A model generated the notes under the pieces. The model was not told the DNA's origin. It saw only the letters and a program-made list of their open reading frames with translations, and searched no databases. Positions 36,965-46,022 of a DNA stretch of 64,000 nt are shown here, in pieces (the first letter of the stretch is position 1; the number at the start of each line of letters is the position of its first letter). The translations under genes were made by a program, and so were the position numbers. The DNA comes from Mariniphaga sp041684965 (GTDB lineage Bacteria; Bacteroidota; Bacteroidia; Bacteroidales; Prolixibacteraceae), in contig JAWLGR010000012.1 in assembly GCA_041684965.1 (NCBI GenBank), positions 62,001 through 126,000 on the forward strand. Direction: 5' to 3'.

Positions 36965-38065
36965 TTAATTTTTGAGAAGTTGTTCGTATTTATTTACAAC
37001 AACTTCAACGGAGAACTTTTTTGATGTTTCAATAATTTTTTGTTTTTCAAACCTGATTTCATCATTCGCAACTGATAAAACAGCTTGCGTGAATGCATTT
37101 ATATCCTGATCGGGTACAAGTATGCCATTAACGCCCTGAATTATAATATCTTCAGGTCCACTGGGACAATTAAATGCGAGTACTGGTGTACCTGTGGCAA
37201 TTGATTCTACCAAAACATTTGGAAATCCTTCATAAAGAGAAGTAAGTACAGTTGCTTTTGCACTTGAAAAATATTCGAAGGTGGTAGGCTGGTACCCTTC
37301 AAAGATAACAGAGGAATTTAATCCCTGGCTGGCTGCTATGGCTTTTAATTTTTCCTCTTCTGGTCCGTCTCCTACAATGATGAGCCGAATATCTGGTTTT
37401 TCTTTATGTGCTCTTTCAAAAATTTTTAAAAGGTTGACTAATCCTTTTTGAGCTTGTAGTCTGCCAACAAACAGGAAATCATTTTTCTGTTGTTTTGGAA
37501 CAGAAGTTTGTGAATCCAATGCTGACAGATTTACGGCAGGGTTGGGTATGGTATAAATTTTATTTTCATTGATTCCAAAATACTTTACAAGATCTGCTTT
37601 CATTCCTTTTGATTGTGCTATTATCTTATTGCAATAGGGGAGTATTAGTTTGATTGCTTTTATAGCAAAATATTTTTCCCAAATGCTTTTTGGAAATTGA
37701 AATGCTCTGGAAAGCGTATTTATGCTTCTGAAAATAATTTCTGTTTTTAAAAAAAGAATCTTTTTTATAAGAATGGCCAGAATTGCTAATTCAATATTAA
37801 ATACCAATAGTTTAGATGGTTTTTGCTTATAGAGTAATTTCAGTAGTTTAAAAAAGCTCTTCCTGACATTTTTCTTTTTTAGGTCAATAACATTTATATT
37901 TTCATGTAATTGTTGAGTTAAGGACGTATCCCTGTAATCCAAAATCCACAATTCCACATGGTAACTACGTTCAGTCAATTCATTGCATAAAGTTACACAA
38001 ACCTTTTCAGCGCCTCCGTGACTCAGATTTTTAATGAGTACTGTAATATGGTTTTCCGGGTTCAT
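36965..38065 (-). CDS. GT4-type glycosyltransferase
   Basis: The 366-residue GT-B protein has the N-terminal motif LSHGGAEKV (about 14-22), the FVGRLQAQKGLVNLL donor-site segment and the signature SLYEGFPNVLVESIATGTPV with both conserved glutamates. It overlaps the ATP-grasp gene upstream by 4 bp (ATGA type), which indicates coupled translation. It adds a sugar during repeat-unit assembly; specificity is unknown. Confidence 0.9.
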   Translation of the reverse strand: MNPENHITVLIKNLSHGGAEKVCVTLCNELTERSYHVELWILDYRDTSLTQQLHENINVIDLKKKNVRKSFFKLLKLLYKQKPSKLLVFNIELAILAILIKKILFLKTEIIFRSINTLSRAFQFPKSIWEKYFAIKAIKLILPYCNKIIAQSKGMKADLVKYFGINENKIYTIPNPAVNLSALDSQTSVPKQQKNDFLFVGRLQAQKGLVNLLKIFERAHKEKPDIRLIIVGDGPEEEKLKAIAASQGLNSSVIFEGYQPTTFEYFSSAKATVLTSLYEGFPNVLVESIATGTPVLAFNCPSGPEDIIIQGVNGILVPDQDINAFTQAVLSVANDEIRFEKQKIIETSKKFSVEVVVNKYEQLLKN

Positions 38066-39087
38066 CGAATTTGCTGGTTTGAGATGGAATTAATAAATTC
38101 TTCTATTATAACTTCTTGCGGACTGGTTTTTACATCATGCCATTTTAATTTTGAATCCCAGAAGCCAGGAAATGAAGTGGAGACAAATGCATAGCTCACT
38201 TCTACCAGTTTGAATTGATCGTTCTCCTTAATAAAATCAAAAGCAGCAGACTGCATATTTAATTTTTCCGATGATTTAAAAGCTAGTTGCACAGCATCTG
38301 ATTCAATCAATTTATTATCGTATGTGGAATCACCACTTCCGGAGGCCCGAAAATCACCCTTCCTGCTGTATCTGCGCATTCCAAAGCATTTTGAACCGAC
38401 AACAACGAGTCGTACGTCGGAATCATTACCAGGAATGAATTTTTGAAAATAGACATACCCTCTTTCCCTTGCCGGATTTTTTTCATTTTCCTTTTCAATC
38501 ACCAATCTGATTACTCCTTTTAGTATGTGGATGAAATTTTTTAGATTTCTCCTGCGGTTAAACAGCAAAATCCGGTCTTTAAACTTATTCCATTTATTAT
38601 TGATTTTAAAACCTTTTCCAAATGCTATTTTTGTAATTTTTCTTGCCGTTTTCGCTGATTTAATAAGCTTTACGTTTTCTGAGCTGGCTCCTCCCCTAAG
38701 TTTAAATACAACAGGGAATTCTGCGTGCCTGATCCAATCAAATGTCTTTTTTAGATCATAAAATACCCAGGTTAATATAGACTCAATTTTTAATGCTTCA
38801 AAAAGATATTTTTGACCTAGTTTATCATCAAAGAGCCAGCAAGTCTGGCTGTTAGGGAAAACTTTTTTTCCTGATTTTTCAACTGAATAAGTTAATTGCC
38901 GGGCAAAAAGAATGGCTTTGCTGTCCCACTGCGGCCAGTGCCACATTAATCCTTCACAGTCTTCTATTTGTTTGATTATATCAGTATCAAAACAATTAAC
39001 AATCTTATACGGGATATTATTTTTTTCACAATATCTTATCCAGATATCACTAAAACTACCGGGCCGGTGATGAATGGCAATCTTCAT
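38062..39087 (-). CDS. ATP-grasp-fold protein in the capsule operon
   Basis: The 341-residue protein has features of RimK-like ATP-grasp enzymes: an N-terminal pre-grasp domain, a lysine-containing strand FPVVFKLRGGASSENV (near residue 125-140), a basic loop and a C-terminal metal and ATP region (NDSDVRLVVVGSKCFGMRR and FKLVEVSYAF). ATP-grasp enzymes join a carboxylate to an amine or similar group using ATP. In a polysaccharide operon this could attach an amino acid or other group to a uronic acid, but that is inference. It overlaps the next glycosyltransferase gene by 4 bp. Confidence 0.72.
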   Translation of the reverse strand: MKIAIHHRPGSFSDIWIRYCEKNNIPYKIVNCFDTDIIKQIEDCEGLMWHWPQWDSKAILFARQLTYSVEKSGKKVFPNSQTCWLFDDKLGQKYLFEALKIESILTWVFYDLKKTFDWIRHAEFPVVFKLRGGASSENVKLIKSAKTARKITKIAFGKGFKINNKWNKFKDRILLFNRRRNLKNFIHILKGVIRLVIEKENEKNPARERGYVYFQKFIPGNDSDVRLVVVGSKCFGMRRYSRKGDFRASGSGDSTYDNKLIESDAVQLAFKSSEKLNMQSAAFDFIKENDQFKLVEVSYAFVSTSFPGFWDSKLKWHDVKTSPQEVIIEEFINSISNQQIR

Positions 39088-39167
39088 TTGTTTTTTACCT
39101 AAATAGTTACGCTTTTCTATAAAAGAAATAAATTTTATTAGATTATAATATGATGAAATACAAGATG

Positions 39168-40328
39168 TTATTGATGTTTTAATTCATTAAAGAAGTTAAT
39201 CATTTTTTTTGCATGGTATTTATAGTTAAAATTTTTCAGCGCGAACTCTCTTCCTTTCTGCCCTATTTGGTTTCCCAAATTAGGATTGACGATAAGAAAT
39301 TCGATCTTTTGAACAATATCATCAACATCGTATTCAGCAAAGATTATATTATTTCCATTTTGCAATAATTTTCCAACGACACCTACTTTTGTGGAAATTA
39401 CTGGTCTTCCTGAAACTAAGTATTCACCTATTTTTGTTGGAAAATTATATAAGTTTTGCCTGTTTTCAGGTTTGGCAATGATTAAAATGCCTGCGGATAA
39501 CAAGATTTTTTGAAGTTCTGCTTCCTTAAGGAAACCTGTAAATACTATACTACTATCAAGATTGTATGTGGTAATTATTTGTGTTATTTTTGGTAAATCT
39601 TCCGATTTGGCTGGTGAACCCGTAAGTATTAGCTTGTATTCAGGATATTTTTCCTTTATTTTGGAAAAAGCTTTCAGGATTGATAAAATCCCATCTTTTC
39701 TTTCGAGATATGTCCCTGTATAGACTATGGTTTTTTGTATTTCCAATTGTTGGTTTCCAGTAAAATCATCAACTAAGATTGGAACGATGACTTTAGGTTT
39801 TCTATCCTTGAGGTCATGGTTCAAGTATGTTAACAGGAGCTCATTAATTACTATATAGCCATGAAATAACTGACTGGTAATTTTTAATTTTCGTAAATCA
39901 GTTTTCCCGACTGTATCTTTTCTTAAAAAATCGATCTCATTCTTTTCTTTGATAATGATTAGCGGGAAGGTTAATGAAACGAATTTTAGAAAAAAATGGA
40001 AAAAAGTTGAAAAGGAAGAAGTGATAAGGATATCGGGTTTATCTTTAAGAAGAATTCTGGCAGTATTTATAGCACCTGTAAAGTCATGAATTCTTCTAAT
40101 CAAAAAGGATTTACTCCTTACGGTGCTTTTCCATGTATATTCGAACGGTACTTTATCATATTTTCCAGAGGTAAGTTTATTCTCGGAGTCATCCGTTTCT
40201 GTGGGCATTGGTATTATAATCTTTGCGAGATGATCATTTTCAATAAATCCTTTTGCATAAAGATGAAAACGTTTGGTTAATGCATAGCCATTTGGATATG
40301 CCTGATTAAGCAATAAATATATTTTCAT
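39168..40328 (-). CDS. GT4-like glycosyltransferase
   Basis: The preferred start is the ATG at 40328 (MKIYLLLNQAYPNGYALTKR), which is 386 residues; the frame stays open to 40367, but the added 13 residues do not look like part of the fold. The C-terminal domain shows TIVYTGTYLERKDGILSIL and NFPTKIGEYLVSGRPVISTKVG, where a typical E is kept in KIGEYL. It is a GT-B enzyme of the capsule operon. Similar proteins with a KIGEY core act on cell-surface polysaccharides in many species. The donor sugar is unknown. Confidence 0.83.
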   Translation of the reverse strand: MKIYLLLNQAYPNGYALTKRFHLYAKGFIENDHLAKIIIPMPTETDDSENKLTSGKYDKVPFEYTWKSTVRSKSFLIRRIHDFTGAINTARILLKDKPDILITSSFSTFFHFFLKFVSLTFPLIIIKEKNEIDFLRKDTVGKTDLRKLKITSQLFHGYIVINELLLTYLNHDLKDRKPKVIVPILVDDFTGNQQLEIQKTIVYTGTYLERKDGILSILKAFSKIKEKYPEYKLILTGSPAKSEDLPKITQIITTYNLDSSIVFTGFLKEAELQKILLSAGILIIAKPENRQNLYNFPTKIGEYLVSGRPVISTKVGVVGKLLQNGNNIIFAEYDVDDIVQKIEFLIVNPNLGNQIGQKGREFALKNFNYKYHAKKMINFFNELKHQ

Positions 40329-40442
40329 TCGTACAAAATTTATTTTTAATGGCCGGATGAAACTCACAAGGAATTTTATTCATGCGTATTCGTGAATATT
40401 GCATTCCAAAATTTATGTTCGTTTCATTAGTAAATTGTATTA

Positions 40443-41783
40443 TCAGGTTACAGTCTTGATATTACTCCGTCTTAAAAAGCCGGTTATAAGATAATTTCGG
40501 GCAACTTCTGTTTTATAAAGATCCGGCAGGTATGTTAACCAGAGAGTCATTAACAAAGCTGTAATGATACTGTAGCTGATAGAAATTAACAGTACAAATG
40601 CCATAGGGAAAATCAATCCTTTAATATTGAAAAGATATAAGAGTCTTTGAGATGATTTCCATAGGCTGAAAATAAAAAAGAGCAGTCCTGCAATTCCATA
40701 CTGTGCCATTATTTTTCCAATTCCTGATACTGTAGCAATATTGGCACCCAACTGATTGGTCCATTTTGCTTCCAGATGTCCGCCATATCCTAATATTGGA
40801 TGATTGAGAAAATCAATAAAATCTATCTGAAAAGATTCAAAGCGTTGTGGCTGGTATTTAATATTATATTTTTGGGAATAGTAAATAAGTTGTTCTGTAT
40901 CGAAATCTGTAGTTTCGGAAATCTTTTCTGCCATAAATGGGAGTGTAAAAATGTAGACAGTCAGAATCAAAAAAAATGGTACCAGCCATGCAACTTTATA
41001 AATTTCCTGGTTATAGACATAAAATAATATCAGGAGTATAAACATTGAATATCCGGTTGTAGAAAAAGTCGTTGCCAGGGCTGCAACAAATACCAGAAGT
41101 TGTTTATTTATCCTGATTTTAAATTTATTTCTAATAAAATGGAAAAGGATGGCTATGGTAATATAGACCGAAAATGCCCCTGGCTCCCATGCAAATCCTG
41201 AATTTCTAAATATCCTAAATCCGCCAAATTCAAGTATATATTGGGGAATCACATTATAATTATTAACGGTATAAACAATCATATTATAATCTATATTCCC
41301 CGGTGCGTTTTCCTGATAAGAAAATTCAAATTTTCTAAAAAAGTCAATGAAAAAACCAGGATTTAAATTTAAACCTACCCACATTACGATTCCAATGATA
41401 CATAAATAGTAGAGTATGTTTTCATAAAGAATAAAAAAACGGTATTGAAATGCGGCAATAGTTATATATGCCATTGTTATATGAATAACAGTAATCATAT
41501 AAAATCGAGGATGTAATTCACCAAACTTTACAGTTGAAGCTATAAAATAGAGGGTAAACCCTAAAATGACAAGCAAATACCGGTGATTAAAATGTACATT
41601 TTTTAAGAATACCACTATGGTAAAAATTACTATTGGAAGCAACAAGCCAATTAAATTGTTCCAGCTGTCAATTGACTGGACAAAAGCAGTTGCTTTGCCT
41701 GCATAAAAGATAACGATGAAAACAACAAAATAATCAAAAAACAACAATAGGTTCTTTTTTGATAATAATTGACTGATTTCCAT
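40443..41783 (-). CDS. wzy: Wzy-type polysaccharide polymerase (O-antigen polymerase-like)
   Basis: The 446-residue protein is an integral membrane protein with about eleven hydrophobic helices and a large periplasmic loop (about 290-335, containing YYSQKYNIKYQPQR and HPILGYGGHLE). Wzy polymerases share this layout rather than strong sequence motifs. It is adjacent to the flippase gene, as expected for a Wzx/Wzy-dependent capsule. It would join lipid-linked repeats on the periplasmic face. The call rests on topology and context. Confidence 0.8.
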   Translation of the reverse strand: MEISQLLSKKNLLLFFDYFVVFIVIFYAGKATAFVQSIDSWNNLIGLLLPIVIFTIVVFLKNVHFNHRYLLVILGFTLYFIASTVKFGELHPRFYMITVIHITMAYITIAAFQYRFFILYENILYYLCIIGIVMWVGLNLNPGFFIDFFRKFEFSYQENAPGNIDYNMIVYTVNNYNVIPQYILEFGGFRIFRNSGFAWEPGAFSVYITIAILFHFIRNKFKIRINKQLLVFVAALATTFSTTGYSMFILLILFYVYNQEIYKVAWLVPFFLILTVYIFTLPFMAEKISETTDFDTEQLIYYSQKYNIKYQPQRFESFQIDFIDFLNHPILGYGGHLEAKWTNQLGANIATVSGIGKIMAQYGIAGLLFFIFSLWKSSQRLLYLFNIKGLIFPMAFVLLISISYSIITALLMTLWLTYLPDLYKTEVARNYLITGFLRRSNIKTVT

Positions 41784-41800
41784 TACTTTAATTTTAAATA

Positions 41801-43255
41801 TTATTTGTACCGGCTTATAATTTCTTTCTTCACCAACTCAATTCCCATTGATAATTCTTTTACTCTGAATAAACCTAATAATGATATGTAAATCAATAAC
41901 CCAAGAGGAATAGACGAAAGAACATATAAATAATCATTTACAATAAATCGAGATAAAGTTATTCCTGAAAGGACCAGCAAGGAAGCTGATAAAAAAAATG
42001 GCAGTACATTTTTAACTTGATAAATCAGTTTAAGATCAATTACTTTATTAAGATAAATATTTCCTATATAATAAGAAAGGATTGTAACCACCATATGTCC
42101 ATAGATCATAGCCATAATTCCATATTTATAGGTTATAAGAATAGACAAAACGATAAGGATTTTATCAATGATTTTTATTTGCAGGTAATAATCACTTCTT
42201 CCTTTCACAGTAATTATTTGATGATTCATCACATAAATTATATGCATCCATCCATATGCAGCCATTACATTTAAATAGGGAACTACAGGCAGCCATTTTT
42301 CTCCAAGAACTATATGTATTAAAGGTTTGGAGGCAATTATAATGATGCCCATAAGAGGAAGTACAACAGCTGATAATATTCTGATAGCTTTTGTATATCC
42401 TGAAATTAATTTTTCATCGTCATCCTGAATTTTAGAAAATACCGGAAATGTAACTTTTTGAATTATACTGGTCAGTGTTATTACGGGAAGATCCTTAAAT
42501 TGGGATGCTCTGGTGAAATACCCCAGACTCTGTGCGCTAAAAACCCGTCCAATTATGAGATAGTAAATATTTTGAAAAACTGCTTGCATTAAACCGGCAA
42601 CCAGAATTTTTGACCCGAACATAAACAAGGTTCTTAATGATTTTTTGCTAAAGGTTAACAGTGGCCTCCACTTACTTACCCACCAAAATAATAATGTGGT
42701 TATTGTACTTCTGATGACTGTATGAGCAACCAAAGCCCAGACTCCATAATCTGCATAAGCCATTGCAATACTTATAACCCCGGCAATCAGAACACTTATT
42801 ATCCCAATAATAGACTGGGATTTAAAATCAAGTTTTTTTTCCAGATAAACAAGGTGTATTCGTCCTAATGCATCTATTACAAAACTTAGACAAATTACTT
42901 TGATTAGAATTATAAGCTGTGGTTGATTATAAAACTCTGCGATTAGGGGGGCCGTAAAATAAAGGATGAAATAAATGACTAAACTGGCTGCAATATTGAA
43001 GTAGTAGACAGTTGAAAAATCAACATTATCTGCATTTTTCTTTTGAATTAATGCCTGACCAAAGCCACTGTTTGTTAACGACTGGCCAATAACAATAAAT
43101 ATTGTTATCATGCCGATTAGCCCGAAATCTTCTGGAGTTAAAAGGCGGGTAAGAATAATTCCAATAACAAACTGGCCTCCGGTTTTCCAAATGTTATCCA
43201 GAAATGACCATTTGAAACCTGTTATTGTTTTTTCCTTCAGAGTGCGTTCACTCAT
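41801..43255 (-). CDS. wzx: Wzx-type lipid-linked oligosaccharide flippase (MOP superfamily)
   Basis: The 484-residue protein has 12-14 predicted helices and the polysaccharide-transporter N-terminus (FKWSFLDNIWKTGGQFVIGIILTRLLTPEDFGLIGM, the last part matching the LTPEDFGL signature of WzxC/TuaB-type flippases). It moves the lipid-linked repeat unit across the inner membrane. It starts 46 bp after a large hairpin (43301-43363) and ends 18 bp before the polymerase gene. Confidence 0.9.
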   Translation of the reverse strand: MSERTLKEKTITGFKWSFLDNIWKTGGQFVIGIILTRLLTPEDFGLIGMITIFIVIGQSLTNSGFGQALIQKKNADNVDFSTVYYFNIAASLVIYFILYFTAPLIAEFYNQPQLIILIKVICLSFVIDALGRIHLVYLEKKLDFKSQSIIGIISVLIAGVISIAMAYADYGVWALVAHTVIRSTITTLLFWWVSKWRPLLTFSKKSLRTLFMFGSKILVAGLMQAVFQNIYYLIIGRVFSAQSLGYFTRASQFKDLPVITLTSIIQKVTFPVFSKIQDDDEKLISGYTKAIRILSAVVLPLMGIIIIASKPLIHIVLGEKWLPVVPYLNVMAAYGWMHIIYVMNHQIITVKGRSDYYLQIKIIDKILIVLSILITYKYGIMAMIYGHMVVTILSYYIGNIYLNKVIDLKLIYQVKNVLPFFLSASLLVLSGITLSRFIVNDYLYVLSSIPLGLLIYISLLGLFRVKELSMGIELVKKEIISRYK

Positions 43256-43557
43256 TATTTTTTATATAATTTATTCAGCTTAAAGCCTCTTATTAAACAT
43301 TGTACCTGAACTTTATACAACGCACGTATAAAAGATGCGTGCGCATTATATAGTTCAGGTACAAATAGTTATTGAATTAACCAGCCTTTGCCTATCTGCC
43401 AATCCGATATTCTTATTTTGTGATTTTTTTTTTGTAAATCATTTCATTATTCAAAATCAGAACATCTGAACTTTATTTTAGAGTTTTTCATATAAATTTT
43501 ATTTTTCGAGCTTATCTTTTTATTTCAGTTATAATGTAAATAGAAATGATTTCCATC
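43256..43557. other. 302-bp non-coding stretch inside the capsule operon
   Basis: No gene is visible. The main feature is the 63-base nested hairpin at 43301-43363. The 10-bp segment CTGAACTTTA of its left arm recurs at 43466-43475. A run of nine or more T occurs at about 43420-43432 on the plus strand. This gap is longer than the usual spacing in the operon and may contain an internal regulatory element. Confidence 0.5.
43301..43363. repeat. 63-base nested palindrome upstream of wzx
   Basis: The outer arms are a perfect 12-bp inverted repeat (TGTACCTGAACT 43301-43312, AGTTCAGGTACA 43352-43363). An inner 4-bp stem (TATA region) and a perfect 6-bp stem (CGCACG 43321-43326, CGTGCG 43338-43343) follow. 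No T-run follows in the operon direction, so it is not a standard terminator. Confidence 0.8.
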
Positions 43558-44709
43558 CTATCCGGCCGACCTATGCAGGTGTTGTGACAATGTTTTTTTT
43601 TCTGTTTCTATTTTATCTACAATTACATACTTTTTTACCTGATTAACTACTTCCCTTGAAAAAAGTTTATAATTATATTTTTTCTCGCAGAGATAGCGGC
43701 CACGTTCTCCCATCTCTTTTGCTATATCTGGATTGTCAATTAAATAATTAACGCGATCTTTCCACCCTTCCACATCATAATAATCGACGTAAAAACCTAT
43801 TTTTTCTTTTTCCAGATCAAATGGATACATATCATTAACAGTTGAGATAATGGGTTTTGCCATAGCAAGAGCCTCCATAATAACAGTAATTCCGACTGGC
43901 CAAAGCTGACCGGTTTTTTGTAATGAGATTGCAACAGCCAGGGAATTATAATATTCTTTCCGGATCAACCCTACAGAATGGAGTCCTGGTTTAACTGAAT
44001 TATCAATAATTATATTAGGAGTAATATTGTTATTTAATCCTTCATCTCGCTTTGTAGTGATTTTCAAATCAAATTCTATATCATTAAAAGCTTTTATTAA
44101 AGTTTTGAAATCTCTTCCGGTTCCTCCGGTAGAATAAATGAAATCGAGGGTAGGGGGTTGTGTCTGCCGATCAATATAATTAGAAAAGAAATCCAGATCC
44201 ACACCCCATTCTGCAAATGAGTCATTTTTACTTAACGGGCCATATTCACGGCTGGTTTTGTAAATACTTTCATTAAAAAATAATAGTGAATCGATTCCAT
44301 TTTTATAAACCGAACGTATTAGTTTCTGTCTTAATTTTTTTATCGGATGATTTTTATATGGGATATGAGTATCGAGCCCCAGTGCCAGGATTGGTTTTTT
44401 AAATATTCCCAGCCTTTTTAGAATTGCCAGCAGGAAAACATCTGCAACAAATGGTGCATAGATCAAGTCAAATTCTTTTGATCTTCTGAACAGATTGATT
44501 TGTTGTTGCAGGTTAAAAATTTGCATTTTGGCTCCAATCCGATTCCATCTGCTCTTATTGTTGTATTCAATACTTTCTGTAATAATCCCATTTTCTTTAA
44601 GTTGGTCGTAGCACCAGACATGATGCAATGGATACTCGCCTCCCTTTTCAATAAAATCCATGATTTCATCAAGCGAATAAAAACGTATGATTTCAGCAAC
44701 TTTTGCCAT
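43558..44709 (-). CDS. GT4-like glycosyltransferase
   Basis: The 383-residue protein has a GT-B C-terminal half with DFIYSTGGTGRDFKTLIKAF (donor-binding turn), GITVIMEALAMAKPIIST (the family E-x7-like region) and a basic C-terminus. The N-terminal half has no strong signature. It is 26 bp after the methyltransferase gene. It probably adds one capsule sugar; specificity is unknown. Confidence 0.82.
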   Translation of the reverse strand: MAKVAEIIRFYSLDEIMDFIEKGGEYPLHHVWCYDQLKENGIITESIEYNNKSRWNRIGAKMQIFNLQQQINLFRRSKEFDLIYAPFVADVFLLAILKRLGIFKKPILALGLDTHIPYKNHPIKKLRQKLIRSVYKNGIDSLLFFNESIYKTSREYGPLSKNDSFAEWGVDLDFFSNYIDRQTQPPTLDFIYSTGGTGRDFKTLIKAFNDIEFDLKITTKRDEGLNNNITPNIIIDNSVKPGLHSVGLIRKEYYNSLAVAISLQKTGQLWPVGITVIMEALAMAKPIISTVNDMYPFDLEKEKIGFYVDYYDVEGWKDRVNYLIDNPDIAKEMGERGRYLCEKKYNYKLFSREVVNQVKKYVIVDKIETEKKTLSQHLHRSAG

Positions 44710-44735
44710 GAGTTTCTTTTTAATTCATTAAATGC

Positions 44736-45899
44736 TCATAAACTTATTAATTCGGGTCTGAGGTCCATACCCGATAACATTTTCCCAATTTCTTTTTCAT
44801 ATACACCATTCATGATAATTACCGAATCGGGTTGATAAGTCTTCAGGAATTCGGGCGGGACATACTGAATTCCAATACCAGGTATGTAATTACCCTGCAT
44901 GTGAGGATTAATATCTACAACATGCTTTATTACACCAATACCATGAAAGTGCGTCAAGAAACCTACTGATTTGGAACCTCCTCCCCAAATAACTACTTTT
45001 TTATTGGCCTCTTTCATTTTTTGAAGCTTACTTCTCCATCTTTCCAATTCATCATTAACTGTTACAACAAAATCATCTACAAGCTTCCTGAGAACAGATA
45101 TCGACTCTTCTGCCGGATGAGGTGTGTTGGATACATCATTAGCAGGTTTGGCTTCAAGAAATAAATATTGATTGTCGTATTCGAGGTAATTATCAAGTAT
45201 TTCAAATTGGTTCCATCTGAAAAGTCGAGACAGCGAACCAGGGCTGAAATAGGAACAATGTTCGTAGAATATATCCCAGAACGCATTTATTTTTAGGATT
45301 CTTACAATGCTGGGAACTTCAATTAAAAGAATCACATCCGGATTGTTTTTTACGGCTTTTCTGATGGTTTTAACAAAGGTTTGATTATCGTGGATATGTT
45401 CCATAGTGTGCCTGCAAACGATAACATCAGCGGGCAAATCGCCATGTGATTCCGAATAAAATTCCCTTATAAACCTCAACCCAGGATTTTCTTCCAATCT
45501 TCCAGGAACATATGCAGGGTCAATACCAATTCCTTTATTGTTTCCTAACTTACAGATAATCTGCAAAAAATCGCCTTTCCCGCAACCAATTTCTATTATG
45601 TTTTTATTGCGAATTCCATATTTATCAATAAATCTCTCAGTAACCCCGGTTATAAATTTCTGCCAGGTTGCAGAAAATCCCTGTTGATCTTCGTACCCTT
45701 TGGTGTATAAATCGAGGCTGGTATCGAAGGTACTGTTAAAAATAAAACCACAGTTATTACAGAAAGTGAGTGTCAACTCTTTTTTAGGAACTGCAATGGC
45801 ATCTTCATACGATTTTATTGTTACAATACTTTGTACCGGAGCATTTTTTAAAATATAAAATTCCTCTGTTTCAGGACTTTGGCAATTTGTACAATTCAT
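44736..45899 (-). CDS. SAM-dependent C-methyltransferase, nucleotide-sugar type
   Basis: The preferred start is the ATG at 45899 (MNCTNCQSPETEEF), giving 387 residues. The N-terminus is a zinc-binding module (CTNC and CNNC, about residues 3-6 and 45-48). The SAM-binding Rossmann core follows (IIEIGCGKGDFLQII near 100-114), and the C-terminal domain has VVIWGGGSKSVGF, typical of the Methyltransf_14 region. Three-domain enzymes of this type (TylC3/NovU-like) add a methyl group to carbon 3 of a nucleotide-linked keto-deoxysugar and so make branched sugars. It lies next to rfbF, rfbC and an SDR gene, which supports a branched deoxysugar. Confidence 0.83.
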   Translation of the reverse strand: MNCTNCQSPETEEFYILKNAPVQSIVTIKSYEDAIAVPKKELTLTFCNNCGFIFNSTFDTSLDLYTKGYEDQQGFSATWQKFITGVTERFIDKYGIRNKNIIEIGCGKGDFLQIICKLGNNKGIGIDPAYVPGRLEENPGLRFIREFYSESHGDLPADVIVCRHTMEHIHDNQTFVKTIRKAVKNNPDVILLIEVPSIVRILKINAFWDIFYEHCSYFSPGSLSRLFRWNQFEILDNYLEYDNQYLFLEAKPANDVSNTPHPAEESISVLRKLVDDFVVTVNDELERWRSKLQKMKEANKKVVIWGGGSKSVGFLTHFHGIGVIKHVVDINPHMQGNYIPGIGIQYVPPEFLKTYQPDSVIIMNGVYEKEIGKMLSGMDLRPELISL

Positions 45900-46022
45900 A
45901 TATTTTTTTATTTTTTTATTGTTATAGTTATCATAATATATCAGTCTCAAATAAATTAATGCCTGAATTATTAGTGAAGCTATCTGTTAATCGGTTATAT
46001 CAGAGGTGAATTTAAGAGAAAG

